A stretch of DNA of 64,000 nt from Modestobacter excelsi. Its GTDB lineage: Bacteria; Actinomycetota; Actinomycetes; Mycobacteriales; Geodermatophilaceae. The DNA lies in NCBI RefSeq assembly GCF_005930495.1, contig NZ_SJEX01000011.1:1-64000 (forward strand), in the 5' to 3' direction. The notes beneath the pieces were generated by a model, which was given only the letters and a program-made list of their open reading frames with translations, was not told where the DNA came from and made no database searches. Shown here one piece after another: positions 34,297-41,711 of the stretch (its first letter is position 1; each line of letters begins with the position of its first letter). The position numbers were made by a program, and so were the translations under genes.

Positions 34297-34400
34297 TCAG
34301 CCGAGCCAGCCGCCGTCAGCGGCGTAGGCGCCGCCGGTGACGAAGCTGGCTTCGGCGCCGGCCAGGAACAGCACCACGCCGCCGTTGAGCGCCGGATCAT
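34297..34400 (-). pseudogene. SDR C-terminal fragment
   Basis: On the minus strand the bases encode DPALNGGVVLFLAGAEASFV and TGGAYAADGGWLG-stop (TGA at 34299-34297), the end of a classical SDR (FLAGxExxFVTG-x-y-ADGG). Only about 34 codons remain; the preceding part is absent upstream. It sits between the AKR and MFS genes and marks a deletion inside the island. Confidence 0.75.
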
Positions 34401-34458
34401 GGGAGTGGCGGGAGCGGACCGCGGAAGGAATCCGGCCCGCTCAGGGTGTGACGGATGC

Positions 34459-35331
34459 CTAGGCCTCGTCGATGACGAAGCCGAAGGCCTCGACGTCGAG
34501 GGTGTCCAGGTCGATGGTGTCGCCGGTGTCCAAGGCGTCGATCCGCGCCAACTCGTCGTTGGTGAGGTCGAAGTCGAAGACGTCGAAGTTCGCGGCGATG
34601 CGCGCGGCGTTGGTGGACTTGGGGATCGCCGAGCGGCCCTGCTGGATGTGCCAGCGCAGCATGACCTGGGTGTTCGTCTTGCCGTATCGCTCGCCGATGG
34701 CACCGATCGTGGTGTCGTTCAGCGGGTTGGAGGTCGCACCGTTGTAGCTGCGGATCCCACCGATCGGGGACCACGCCTGGGTGAGGATGCCGTGCTCGGT
34801 GTTCTTCGCCTGCAGTTCGGCCTTGACGTTGTACGGGTGCAGTTCGATCTGGTTGACCGCCGGTACGACCTCGGTCTCCGCGAACAGCGCATCCAGGCGG
34901 GCCGGCACCATGTTGCTGACGCCGATGGCGCGGACGGCCCCGTCGGCCAGGAGCTTCTCCAGCGCCTTGTACGCCTGGATCGTGCGCTCGAACTTGGCGG
35001 TCAACGGCTGGTGCAGGAGCAGCAGGTCCAGCTGCTCGACGCCGAGCTTCTTGCGGCTCTTCTCGAACGCGTGCAGCGTCTCGTCGTAGCCGTAGTCGCT
35101 GACCCACACCTTGGTCTCGACGAACACCTCGTCCCGCGGCACCCCGGAGCGGCGCAGGCCCTCGCCGACCTCCCGCTCGTTGAAGTACGCCGCGGCGGTG
35201 TCGATGTGCCGGTAGCCGAGCTCCAGGGCGGTCTGTACGGCCGCGATCGTCTCCTCCGGCGGGGTCTGGAACACGCCCAAACCGATCGCGGGCATGGTGA
35301 CACCGTTGCTGAACGTGACTGTCGAAGTCAT
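34459..35331 (-). CDS. Aldo-keto reductase (2,5-diketo-D-gluconate reductase type)
   Basis: 290 residues. GVTMPAIGLGVFQTPPEET, YRHIDTAAAYFNEREVGEGL (catalytic Asp and Tyr), VFVETKVWVSDYGYDETLH (Lys), LDLLLLHQPL (His) and IPKSTNAARIAANFDVFDF (NADPH). This is the AKR5-type single-domain reductase. Substrates are small carbonyls. It is the next gene after the SnoaL-like gene on the same strand, so part of the TetR-flanked set. Confidence 0.9.
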   Translation of the reverse strand: MTSTVTFSNGVTMPAIGLGVFQTPPEETIAAVQTALELGYRHIDTAAAYFNEREVGEGLRRSGVPRDEVFVETKVWVSDYGYDETLHAFEKSRKKLGVEQLDLLLLHQPLTAKFERTIQAYKALEKLLADGAVRAIGVSNMVPARLDALFAETEVVPAVNQIELHPYNVKAELQAKNTEHGILTQAWSPIGGIRSYNGATSNPLNDTTIGAIGERYGKTNTQVMLRWHIQQGRSAIPKSTNAARIAANFDVFDFDLTNDELARIDALDTGDTIDLDTLDVEAFGFVIDEA

Positions 35332-35463
35332 CTCTCTTCTCTCTGTTCTGGTTGTCGTCGACGAGTGGCTGCGGCAGCGGTTGGTCGCTGCGGGCGGGGT
35401 CGCGCTCTCTCCGACGGGAGGTGTCCGGTCACCACGATCTCGGTGCCGTCGCGGCGCTCTCGC

Positions 35464-35886
35464 TCAGGTGGCCGCTGCCGGTCCAGCCGGGGCGGTCGTG
35501 TGGTGGGCTCGCATGTCACCGACACCGTCGGCGTCGACGATCCGCTTGTGGAAGCGCCACGAGCCCTCGTCGAGTACGAACGTGTCGAGGTACCGCCCCT
35601 GGAAGATCAGCTGCAGCGGGAAGTCCTCGGTCACCTGAATGGAGTCGACGTACGAGACGCTCTGCGCGGTGGCGCCGTCCTCGGCGATGTCGATGATCAG
35701 GTTGCTCACCACGTGCCGAGTGCCAAGCCGGTCACCGTAGACCCGGATGACATCGAGGGCAGCGAGATGCTCGGCCGCGCCTTGGCAGACGACGTCGGGC
35801 GACAACTGCCACCGCGCCTGCTCGAACAGGGTGGCGGCGCCGGCCAGGTCTGCGCCGTAGAGGCGATGGCAGTAGGTGTAGATCAA
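35464..35886 (-). CDS. SnoaL-like / NTF2-fold protein with a lost N-terminal start
   Basis: The visible product IYTYCHRLYGADLAGAATLF, HLAALDVIRVYGDRLGTRHV, VVSNLIIDIAEDGATAQSVS, FVLDEGSWRFHKRIVDAD is a cone-fold SnoaL-like domain. A TTG at 35886 is the only downstream start. An earlier ATG at 35934 opens the same frame (MLTSE) but hits an amber TAG at 35917-35919; the frame then continues DAESAITRLIYTYCHRL, which looks like the normal N-terminus. So it either starts at TTG or is inactivated by a nonsense mutation. Role unknown; such proteins are isomerase- or hydrolase-like pockets. Confidence 0.7.
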   Translation of the reverse strand: MIYTYCHRLYGADLAGAATLFEQARWQLSPDVVCQGAAEHLAALDVIRVYGDRLGTRHVVSNLIIDIAEDGATAQSVSYVDSIQVTEDFPLQLIFQGRYLDTFVLDEGSWRFHKRIVDADGVGDMRAHHTTAPAGPAAAT

Positions 35887-36119
35887 GCGTGTGATCGCCG
35901 ATTCGGCATCGCGCCGCTACTCAGATGTCAGCATGGTTCTCGTTCAGCCTGGGGGCCAGCGCGATTGATTCGAACGCGCTGAGCTCGCTGCATGTCGGGG
36001 CCTACGCAGTCGAGGACGAATGCAGAGAACTCCTGGCGGTGTTCGCCTTGATGCCGGGTCCCCGAGCGTGCGAGCACGTTGCTCGACCCGACGCTCCGGA
36101 GTCCAGGAAGCGGATGCCC

Positions 36120-36155
36120 CGTATCCGAATCCAACGTAACACTGAAACGGATACG
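36120..36155. promoter_or_regulatory. Candidate TetR operator in the SnoaL-TetR divergent region
   Basis: CGTATCCG (36120-36127) and CGGATACG (36148-36155) are perfect 8-bp arms 20 bp apart, in an unusually A/T-rich patch. TACGCT follows 7-8 nt before the TetR GTG at 36184. The site lies between the TetR gene and the minus-strand redox genes, fitting joint control. Confidence 0.6.
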
Positions 36156-36183
36156 TCGCAACCGCTTTGGTACGCTGGGGCAC

Positions 36184-36945
36184 GTGACCGAGCCCAAGAT
36201 GCGGAAGGATGCCGCCCGCAACCGCGCACGGATCTTGGAGGCAGGGCGCGAGGTCTTCGCCCAGCGGGGCCTGGATGCGACCCTGAACGATGTCGCCCAC
36301 CATGCCGGCGTGGGTGTGGGGACCGCGTACCGACGATTCGCGAACAAGGAAGACCTGCTCGACGCGATCCGGTGCCAGCAGGACAACGAGCTCGAGGAGA
36401 TACTGAACGAGTCCCTCGCGATGGATGACCCCTGGGACGCACTCGTCCTTTACCTGGAGAAGTCGCTCGCTCTGCATGTGAGGGATCGTGCGATGGCTGA
36501 GCTCCTCACCGGACGCCGCGTCAGGCCGGAAGCGCACGAGCGGAGCCGCAACCGACTGTCGCCTCTCGTGAACAGAGTCGCCGAGCGTGCACGGGACGCT
36601 GGAGTCATCCGGTCAGACGCCACGGGCACCGATCTGATCTTCCTCCAGATGGCCTGCATCTCCATCAGCACTGTCGTGCAGGACGGACCTGAGATCGAAG
36701 CACGCAGCGATTCCCGGGACCTCTACCGTCGCTACCTGTGGGTCATGCTCGATGGCCTGATACCGCAACGCAGCGACACCGCACCACTGCCCGTGCAAGC
36801 ACTGACGACGGCGGAACTCCACGTACTCCTCAGCGACCCGTCGAGTCCAACAGTGCCCTCGACGACATTACGGCCAGCACCAGGAGCGGGCCCCAGCGAG
36901 GCGGCTTCGGCACCCGCAACTCCGAGCGAGCCGTCCCAAGCCTGA
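36184..36945 (+). CDS. TetR-family regulator
   Basis: 253 residues from GTG 36184. HTH: RARILEAGREVFAQRGLDAT, LNDVAHHAGVGVGTAYRRFA (~residues 12-51), and a helical C-terminal domain, then a Ser/Pro/Ala-rich tail (about the last 45 residues) unusual for the family. It is divergent from the eight-gene minus-strand redox set and is its likely repressor. TACGCT just upstream fits a leaderless promoter. The ligand is unknown. Confidence 0.85.
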   Translation: MTEPKMRKDAARNRARILEAGREVFAQRGLDATLNDVAHHAGVGVGTAYRRFANKEDLLDAIRCQQDNELEEILNESLAMDDPWDALVLYLEKSLALHVRDRAMAELLTGRRVRPEAHERSRNRLSPLVNRVAERARDAGVIRSDATGTDLIFLQMACISISTVVQDGPEIEARSDSRDLYRRYLWVMLDGLIPQRSDTAPLPVQALTTAELHVLLSDPSSPTVPSTTLRPAPGAGPSEAASAPATPSEPSQA

Positions 36946-37224
36946 ACCAGTGAGGGCGAGGGCTCCGGCCCACGAGCAGCGGGAGCTCCAGTCCCCCGGC
37001 GTCGAGCCTCGCCGACGAGCTGCCGCCGACGGAGGCGAGTGCCTGAGAACAACGGCCAGGGGCTGGCTGCCGTCGCCGACTGCCGACGACCACCCGGGCA
37101 ACGACGGCGGGCCTCCCCGCCCCGGTCCCCCGTCGCGGAAGGGTGGGCCTTCGATCCACGGCCCTAAGCGGATCGTGGTCACCACTGACGCACGGCACCG
37201 CCCAGCTGCGCGTGACCGAGGCCA

Positions 37225-37370
37225 TAACCTCACCGTCATGCGTGCTGTGCAGATCACCCGCTTCGGCGGACCCGAGGTCATGGACGTCGTCGACCTGCCC
37301 GACCCGGTCGCCGGGGACGGCGAGCAGCTCTTCGACATTTCCAGCTCGGGCGTCAATTTTGCCGACACCC
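37225..37370 (+). repeat. qor-5' repeat copy F (5' end of the intact oxidoreductase gene)
   Basis: TAACCT (37225-37230) is 7 nt before ATG 37238, and codons 1-46 match copies C, D and E. Codons ~34-41 differ from copy D at five codons without changing a residue (ATT, AGC, TCG, AAT, TTT). After ACCCACCAG the intact gene continues (TEDSYLAPQTLPLIPG), while the other copies leave the alignment at or just after this point. Confidence 0.9.
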
Positions 37371-38212
37371 ACCAGACCGAGGACAGCTACCTCGCCCCGC
37401 AGACGCTCCCGCTCATCCCGGGCGCGGAGTTCGTCGGCACCGCCGGCGAGGGCGGCCCGCGGGTGGTCGGGCTGCTCGCCGGCGGCGGCTACGCGCAGAA
37501 GGTGGCGACCAGCCCGCGGCTGACCTGGGCGGTGCCCGACGCGGTGACCGACGAGCAGGCGCTCGCCGTCGTCCTGCAGGGCACCACCGCCTGGCACCTG
37601 CTGCGCACCTCCGCGCACCTCGCCGAGGGCGAGTCCGTGGTGGTCATCGCCGGCGCCGGCGGGGTCGGCTCGCTCGCCGTCCAGCTGGCCAAGCGCTGGG
37701 GCGCCGGCCGGGTCATCGCCACCGCCTCCAGCCCGGAGAAGCGCCAGCTCGCCGAGTCCCTGGGCGCCGACGCCACCGTCGACCCGGCGCTCGCCGACGA
37801 CGACGACCCGAAGGCGTTCACCGCCGCCCTGCGCGAGGCCAACGGCGGCGAGCGGGTCGACGTCGTCCTGGAGATGACCGGCGGTCACGTGCTCGACGGG
37901 TCGCTGTCCGCGCTAGCGCCCTTCGGCCGGCTCGTCGCCTACGGCATGGCCGGCCGCGAGGCCCCCAGGCCGGTCAACGTCCTCTCGCTGATGGGCACCA
38001 GCCGCGCGGTCATCGGGTTCTGGCTGGCGCACTGCTTCAGCCGCCCGGAGATGCTCGACCAGGCGATGGGCGAGCTGCTGCCGCTGGTCGCCGACGGCGC
38101 GCTGACGCCCGTGTCCGGTGGCCGCTACCCGCTGACCGCCGTCCGCGAGGCCCACCAGGACCTCCGCGCCCGCCGGACCAGCGGCAAGCTCACCCTCGAT
38201 CCCTCCCGCTGA
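37238..38212 (+). CDS. Zinc-type alcohol dehydrogenase / NADPH:quinone oxidoreductase
   Basis: 324 residues: GroES-like N-terminus (MRAVQITRFGGPEVMDVVDL, SGVNFADTHQTEDSYL), LIPGAEFVGTAGEG, the cofactor segment VVVIAGAGGVGSLAVQLAKR (~residues 142-161) and RVIATASSPEKRQLAESLGA. It lacks the catalytic zinc cysteines of classical ADH, as in quinone oxidoreductases (Qor). Its first ~150 bp are duplicated five times upstream. The gene itself is full length and apparently intact. Its 3' end overlaps the convergent mannitol-type dehydrogenase by 23 bp. Confidence 0.9.
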   Translation: MRAVQITRFGGPEVMDVVDLPDPVAGDGEQLFDISSSGVNFADTHQTEDSYLAPQTLPLIPGAEFVGTAGEGGPRVVGLLAGGGYAQKVATSPRLTWAVPDAVTDEQALAVVLQGTTAWHLLRTSAHLAEGESVVVIAGAGGVGSLAVQLAKRWGAGRVIATASSPEKRQLAESLGADATVDPALADDDDPKAFTAALREANGGERVDVVLEMTGGHVLDGSLSALAPFGRLVAYGMAGREAPRPVNVLSLMGTSRAVIGFWLAHCFSRPEMLDQAMGELLPLVADGALTPVSGGRYPLTAVREAHQDLRARRTSGKLTLDPSR

Positions 38213-39695
38213 GGGGGGAGCCGAGGACGGCGGCCACGGCCGCGCGGGCACCGAGCCGGTCCAGCAACTCGGCTGCCCGGACGAAGGAGGCGCCGAAGCG
38301 CTCGTCGGCCGCGAGGTCGCCGAACACCTCGCTCGCGCCCAGGACCGCCGCAGCGGCCTCGCCCCGGCCACCGAGCAGCGGGGTGAGCCGGTCCAGCCGC
38401 GCATCCACGACGGCGATCGGCTCACCGTCCTCGTCGACTCCTGCGGCATACCGCGCCCAGGCGGCGACGGCGAGGACCGCGAGGTCGAACGGGCCGCCGT
38501 CCCGGAGCTGGTCGCGGATCACCGGCAACACGAAGGTGGCGATCCGCTCGGATCCCTCCGCGCAGTTGCGGGCCAGCGTGTCGCTCACCGCCGGGTTGGC
38601 GAAGCGCTCCAGCAGGGTGCGCCGGTAGGCGGCCAGGTCGGTGTCCGGCACCGGCGGGAGCGTGGGCGTGGCCTCGTCGCGCATGTACCGGTCGACCAGC
38701 TCGATGAACAGCGGATCGACCATGACCTCGTCCACCCGCCGGTGCCCGGCCAGGTACCCGAGGTAGGACATCACCTGGTGGCTGGCGTTGAGCAGCCGCA
38801 GCTTCATCAGCTCGTACGGGCGCACGTCCGGGACGAGCTGCACACCCACCTCCTCCAGCGGCGGCCGCCCGTCGCAGAACTCGTCCTCCAGCACCCACTG
38901 CAGGTACGGCTCAGCGACGACCGGCCACCGGTCGACGACGCCGGTCCCGGCGGTCAGCTGCGCACGGTCGTCGTCCGTGGTGGCCGGGGTGATCCGGTCC
39001 ACCATGGAGTTGGGGAAGGCGACGTGCTCGGCGACCCAGTCGCCGAGCCGGTCCCCGGTGTGCTCGTCCTGGAGGCGGGCGAAGGCCACCAGCGTCTGCC
39101 GCGCCAGGTGGCCGTTGCTCTCGATGTTGTCGCAGGAGACCACGGTGAACGGTGGCGTGCCGGCGTCGCGGCGGCGGCGCAGCGCGGCGGTCAGCAGACC
39201 GAAGGCGGTGCCCACCTCCGGGTTCGCCAGGTCGGCGCGCAGCGCGTCGTCCAGCTCGAAGCGGCCGGTGGCCTTGTCGGTGCTGTAGCCGCCCTCGGTG
39301 ATGGTCAGCGTCACAAGGCGCGTCGTCGGGGCCGCCATGGTCGCGAGGACCGCCTCCCGGTCGTCGGACAGCAACCGGTGCTCTAGCAGCGAACCGATGA
39401 CCGTCCGCTCCACCGTCCCGGTCGGGTGCTTCACCACGAGCGTGTAGAGGCCGTCCTGCGCCCGCAGCGCGTCGGTGAGCGCCCGGTCGACCGGCAGCAC
39501 CCCGACGCCGGTGATCCCCCAGTCGGCGTGCCCCTGGGCCAGGACCCGGTCGAGGTACACGGCCTGGTGGGAGCGGTGGAACCCGCCGACGCCGAGGTGC
39601 ACGACGCCGGTCCGGACCCGGGCGCGGTCGTAGGTGGGCCGGGCCACCGCCTCGGGCAGGCTCGCCAGGGTCGACTGGCTCAGTGCGACGGTCAC
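38190..39695 (-). CDS. Mannitol/fructuronate-type long-chain polyol dehydrogenase
   Basis: 501 residues from GTG 39695 (GAGGAG upstream). TGVVHLGVGGFHRSHQAVYL is the NAD motif, VVSCDNIESNGHLARQTLVA, FPNSMVDRITPAT and YELMKLRLLNASHQVMSYLG (catalytic Lys/Asn/His) are the signature. The family oxidises D-mannitol, D-arabinitol or sorbitol to ketoses. Its start overlaps the LacI stop (GTGA) and it is the last gene of SDR-LacI-MtlD on this strand. Convergent with the oxidoreductase gene, sharing 23 bp. Confidence 0.9.
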   Translation of the reverse strand: MTVALSQSTLASLPEAVARPTYDRARVRTGVVHLGVGGFHRSHQAVYLDRVLAQGHADWGITGVGVLPVDRALTDALRAQDGLYTLVVKHPTGTVERTVIGSLLEHRLLSDDREAVLATMAAPTTRLVTLTITEGGYSTDKATGRFELDDALRADLANPEVGTAFGLLTAALRRRRDAGTPPFTVVSCDNIESNGHLARQTLVAFARLQDEHTGDRLGDWVAEHVAFPNSMVDRITPATTDDDRAQLTAGTGVVDRWPVVAEPYLQWVLEDEFCDGRPPLEEVGVQLVPDVRPYELMKLRLLNASHQVMSYLGYLAGHRRVDEVMVDPLFIELVDRYMRDEATPTLPPVPDTDLAAYRRTLLERFANPAVSDTLARNCAEGSERIATFVLPVIRDQLRDGGPFDLAVLAVAAWARYAAGVDEDGEPIAVVDARLDRLTPLLGGRGEAAAAVLGASEVFGDLAADERFGASFVRAAELLDRLGARAAVAAVLGSPLSGRDRG

Positions 39696-40798
39696 GACAG
39701 GGGCTCCTCGGCGAGCAGGGGGGACGAGCGGGGCGGGTCCGGGTCGGAGCCCGCCTCGAGCTGCGAGGCGGCGGTCTCCGACCCGGGGCAGGAGGTCGGG
39801 AAGAGCTCGGCGGACCCCGCCGGCGACCAGCACGACCGGCGCTCCACCAGCCGTACCGGTGCGACGGTGTGCCGGCGGAAGCGACGCCCGGGGTTCGCCA
39901 ACCGCGCCACCGCCCGCTCGGCGGCCATCGTCCCGAGCGCGGCGGGGTCCTGGTCGACGACGGTGATCGCCGGCGACAGCATGTGCGCCATCGGGAAGTC
40001 GCCGAAGCCGACCACCGCCCAGGTGCGGCCGGCCAACGCCGGGACGAGGGTCATCGTGGTACGCGCGTCCGCGCTGACCAGTGCCGTGGGCCGGGGTTCG
40101 GCGCGGCTGAGCCGGTGCACGACCTCGGCCGCGTTCCGGGGATCCGTGGCACCGAAGGCGACGAGGTCTTCGCACGGTGCCAGCCCGGCGTCCGCCACCG
40201 CTGAGCGGTGCCCGGCCAGCCGGTCGGCGGTGGTGGACATCGCCGGGCTGTCGCCCACGAAGGCGATCACCCGGTGACCGTGGGCGATCAGGTGTCCGGT
40301 GGCCAGTTGGCCCCCCGCGCGGTCGTCCCCGGTGAAGGCGTCAGCCCGCAGGCCCCTCGGTGGACGGTCGACGAACACCACCGGGAACCGCGCGGCCCAC
40401 GGGGCGAGGTACCGGTGGTCCTGCCCCGTGGGCGCGACGACCAGCCCGCTCAGCGACCGGGCCAGGAGCGACTCCAGCGCGCCGGCCTCGCGCTGCGCGT
40501 CGTAGCCGAGGCTGGTCACCACGACGGCCATGCCCGCACCGGCCGCGATCTCCTCCACGGCCTTGGCGATGACGGCGAAGAAGGGATCGGCCAGATCGGG
40601 CACGGCCACGCCGAGCACCGGCGCCCGCCCGGTGCGGAAGTCCGAGGCCAACGTGTTGGGCACGTACCCCAGCTCGCGCAGGGCAGCGGTCACCCGCGCC
40701 CGGGTCTCCGGCGACACGTGCGGGTCGTCGTTGTGGACCCGGGACACGGTCTTGGCGCTGACCTGGGCACGGGCCGCGACGTCCCGCATCGTCGTCAC
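39692..40798 (-). CDS. LacI-family regulator (polyol locus, first)
   Basis: 368 residues. HTH: MRDVAARAQVSAKTVSRVHN, then LGYVPNTLASDFRTGRAPVL (hinge), and a periplasmic-binding-like domain with DDRAGGQLATGHLIAHGHRV. GTG 40798 is used; ATG 40789 is also possible. It is between an SDR and the mannitol-type dehydrogenase and overlaps the latter. A 20-bp palindrome upstream of the SDR is its likely operator. The effector is probably a polyol or ketose. Confidence 0.85.
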   Translation of the reverse strand: MTTMRDVAARAQVSAKTVSRVHNDDPHVSPETRARVTAALRELGYVPNTLASDFRTGRAPVLGVAVPDLADPFFAVIAKAVEEIAAGAGMAVVVTSLGYDAQREAGALESLLARSLSGLVVAPTGQDHRYLAPWAARFPVVFVDRPPRGLRADAFTGDDRAGGQLATGHLIAHGHRVIAFVGDSPAMSTTADRLAGHRSAVADAGLAPCEDLVAFGATDPRNAAEVVHRLSRAEPRPTALVSADARTTMTLVPALAGRTWAVVGFGDFPMAHMLSPAITVVDQDPAALGTMAAERAVARLANPGRRFRRHTVAPVRLVERRSCWSPAGSAELFPTSCPGSETAASQLEAGSDPDPPRSSPLLAEEPLS

Positions 40799-40809
40799 GG
40801 GCAGCCGGC

Positions 40810-41538
40810 TCAGCGGGCGGTGTAGCCGCCGTCGATCGGCAGCGACACCCCGGAGATCATCGCGGCGCCGTCGCTGAGGAGGAAGACGATCGGCGCGGCG
40901 ATGTCCTCCTCGGTCGCCCACCGGCCCAGCGGCATCTGCTCCAGGAACGGCCCCTCGATGTCCGGGCGGCCCCAGTACCAGGCGGACATCGGGGTCATCA
41001 CGACGGTCGGGTTGACGCCGTTGACGCGGATCCCGTGCTTGCCCAGCTCGAGGGCCGAGACGCGGGTGATGTTGTCCAGCGCGGCCTTGGAGGAGCCGTA
41101 GGAGATGTGGCCGGACAGCGCCACCAGGCTGGCCTGGCTGGAGACGTTGACGATGGCGCCGCCGCGGCCCAACCGGATCATCGAGGCGGCGGCGTACTTC
41201 GTCACGAGCAGCGCGCCGCGGGCGTTGATGGTGATGACCTTGTCGAAGACGTCGATGTCGGTCTCCATCGGGGTGGCGATCTCGCCGCCGTACCCGCCGC
41301 AGTTGACGACGCCCCACAGGTCCAGGCCCTCGAGCGCGGAGCGGACGCTGTCCTCCGACGTCAGGTCGAAGGCCAGGGTGCGGGCACCGGTCTCGGCAGC
41401 GAGCTGCTCCAGCTTCTCGACATCACGGCCACTGGCGATGACGTCGGCGCCGGCCGCGGCGAGCTGGCGGACGGTGGCCCCACCGATGCCCCCGGAGGCA
41501 CCGGTGACCAGGACCGTTCGGCCGTCGAAGTCCGTCAT
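40810..41538 (-). CDS. SDR polyol dehydrogenase / L-xylulose reductase-like
   Basis: 242 residues. TVLVTGASGGIGGATVRQLA (cofactor), GVVNCGGYGGEIATPMETD (NxG), NVSSQASLVALSGHISYGSS with YGSSKAALDN (YxxxK), and PIDGGYTAR at the C-terminus. This is the dicarbonyl/L-xylulose reductase-type SDR. GAGGAG precedes ATG 41538. It is the first gene of SDR-LacI-MtlD; interconversion of a ketose and a polyol fits the locus. Confidence 0.85.
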   Translation of the reverse strand: MTDFDGRTVLVTGASGGIGGATVRQLAAAGADVIASGRDVEKLEQLAAETGARTLAFDLTSEDSVRSALEGLDLWGVVNCGGYGGEIATPMETDIDVFDKVITINARGALLVTKYAAASMIRLGRGGAIVNVSSQASLVALSGHISYGSSKAALDNITRVSALELGKHGIRVNGVNPTVVMTPMSAWYWGRPDIEGPFLEQMPLGRWATEEDIAAPIVFLLSDGAAMISGVSLPIDGGYTAR

Positions 41539-41622
41539 GTCAGCGCATCTCCTCGGTGGACCGGTGGTGTCGGCGCCGCCGGGAGTGGCCGGTGACACAC
41601 CGATGCAACCACATGGCGGCCA

Positions 41623-41642
41623 CCATGTCACCGGTGACATGG
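41623..41642. promoter_or_regulatory. 20-bp perfect palindrome, candidate LacI operator
   Basis: CCATGTCACCGGTGACATGG (41623-41642) is a perfect palindrome with a CG centre, typical of LacI family sites. It lies 85 bp upstream of the SDR start (41538), between the ABC-transporter operon end and SDR-LacI-MtlD. Confidence 0.75.
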
Positions 41643-41664
41643 CACGCTCTCCGGACACGACCGA

Positions 41665-41692
41665 CGCCCCGCTCCCGGAGGGGAACGGGGCG
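41665..41692 (-). terminator. Hairpin at the end of the ABC transporter operon
   Basis: CGCCCCG (41665-41671) and CGGGGCG (41686-41692) pair, with an inner TCCC/GGGA stem. Placed 20 bp beyond the substrate-binding protein stop (minus strand), it ends the transporter transcript. Confidence 0.7.
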
Positions 41693-41711
41693 CCGGTGGT
41701 CGTGCGGCGGA

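Noticed and set aside
10823-37370. Integron attC array or CRISPR-like repeat for the oxidoreductase copies
   Set aside because: The repeats are coding 5' ends with promoters, 0.2-9 kb apart, not short palindromic sites, and no IntI or Cas gene is present.
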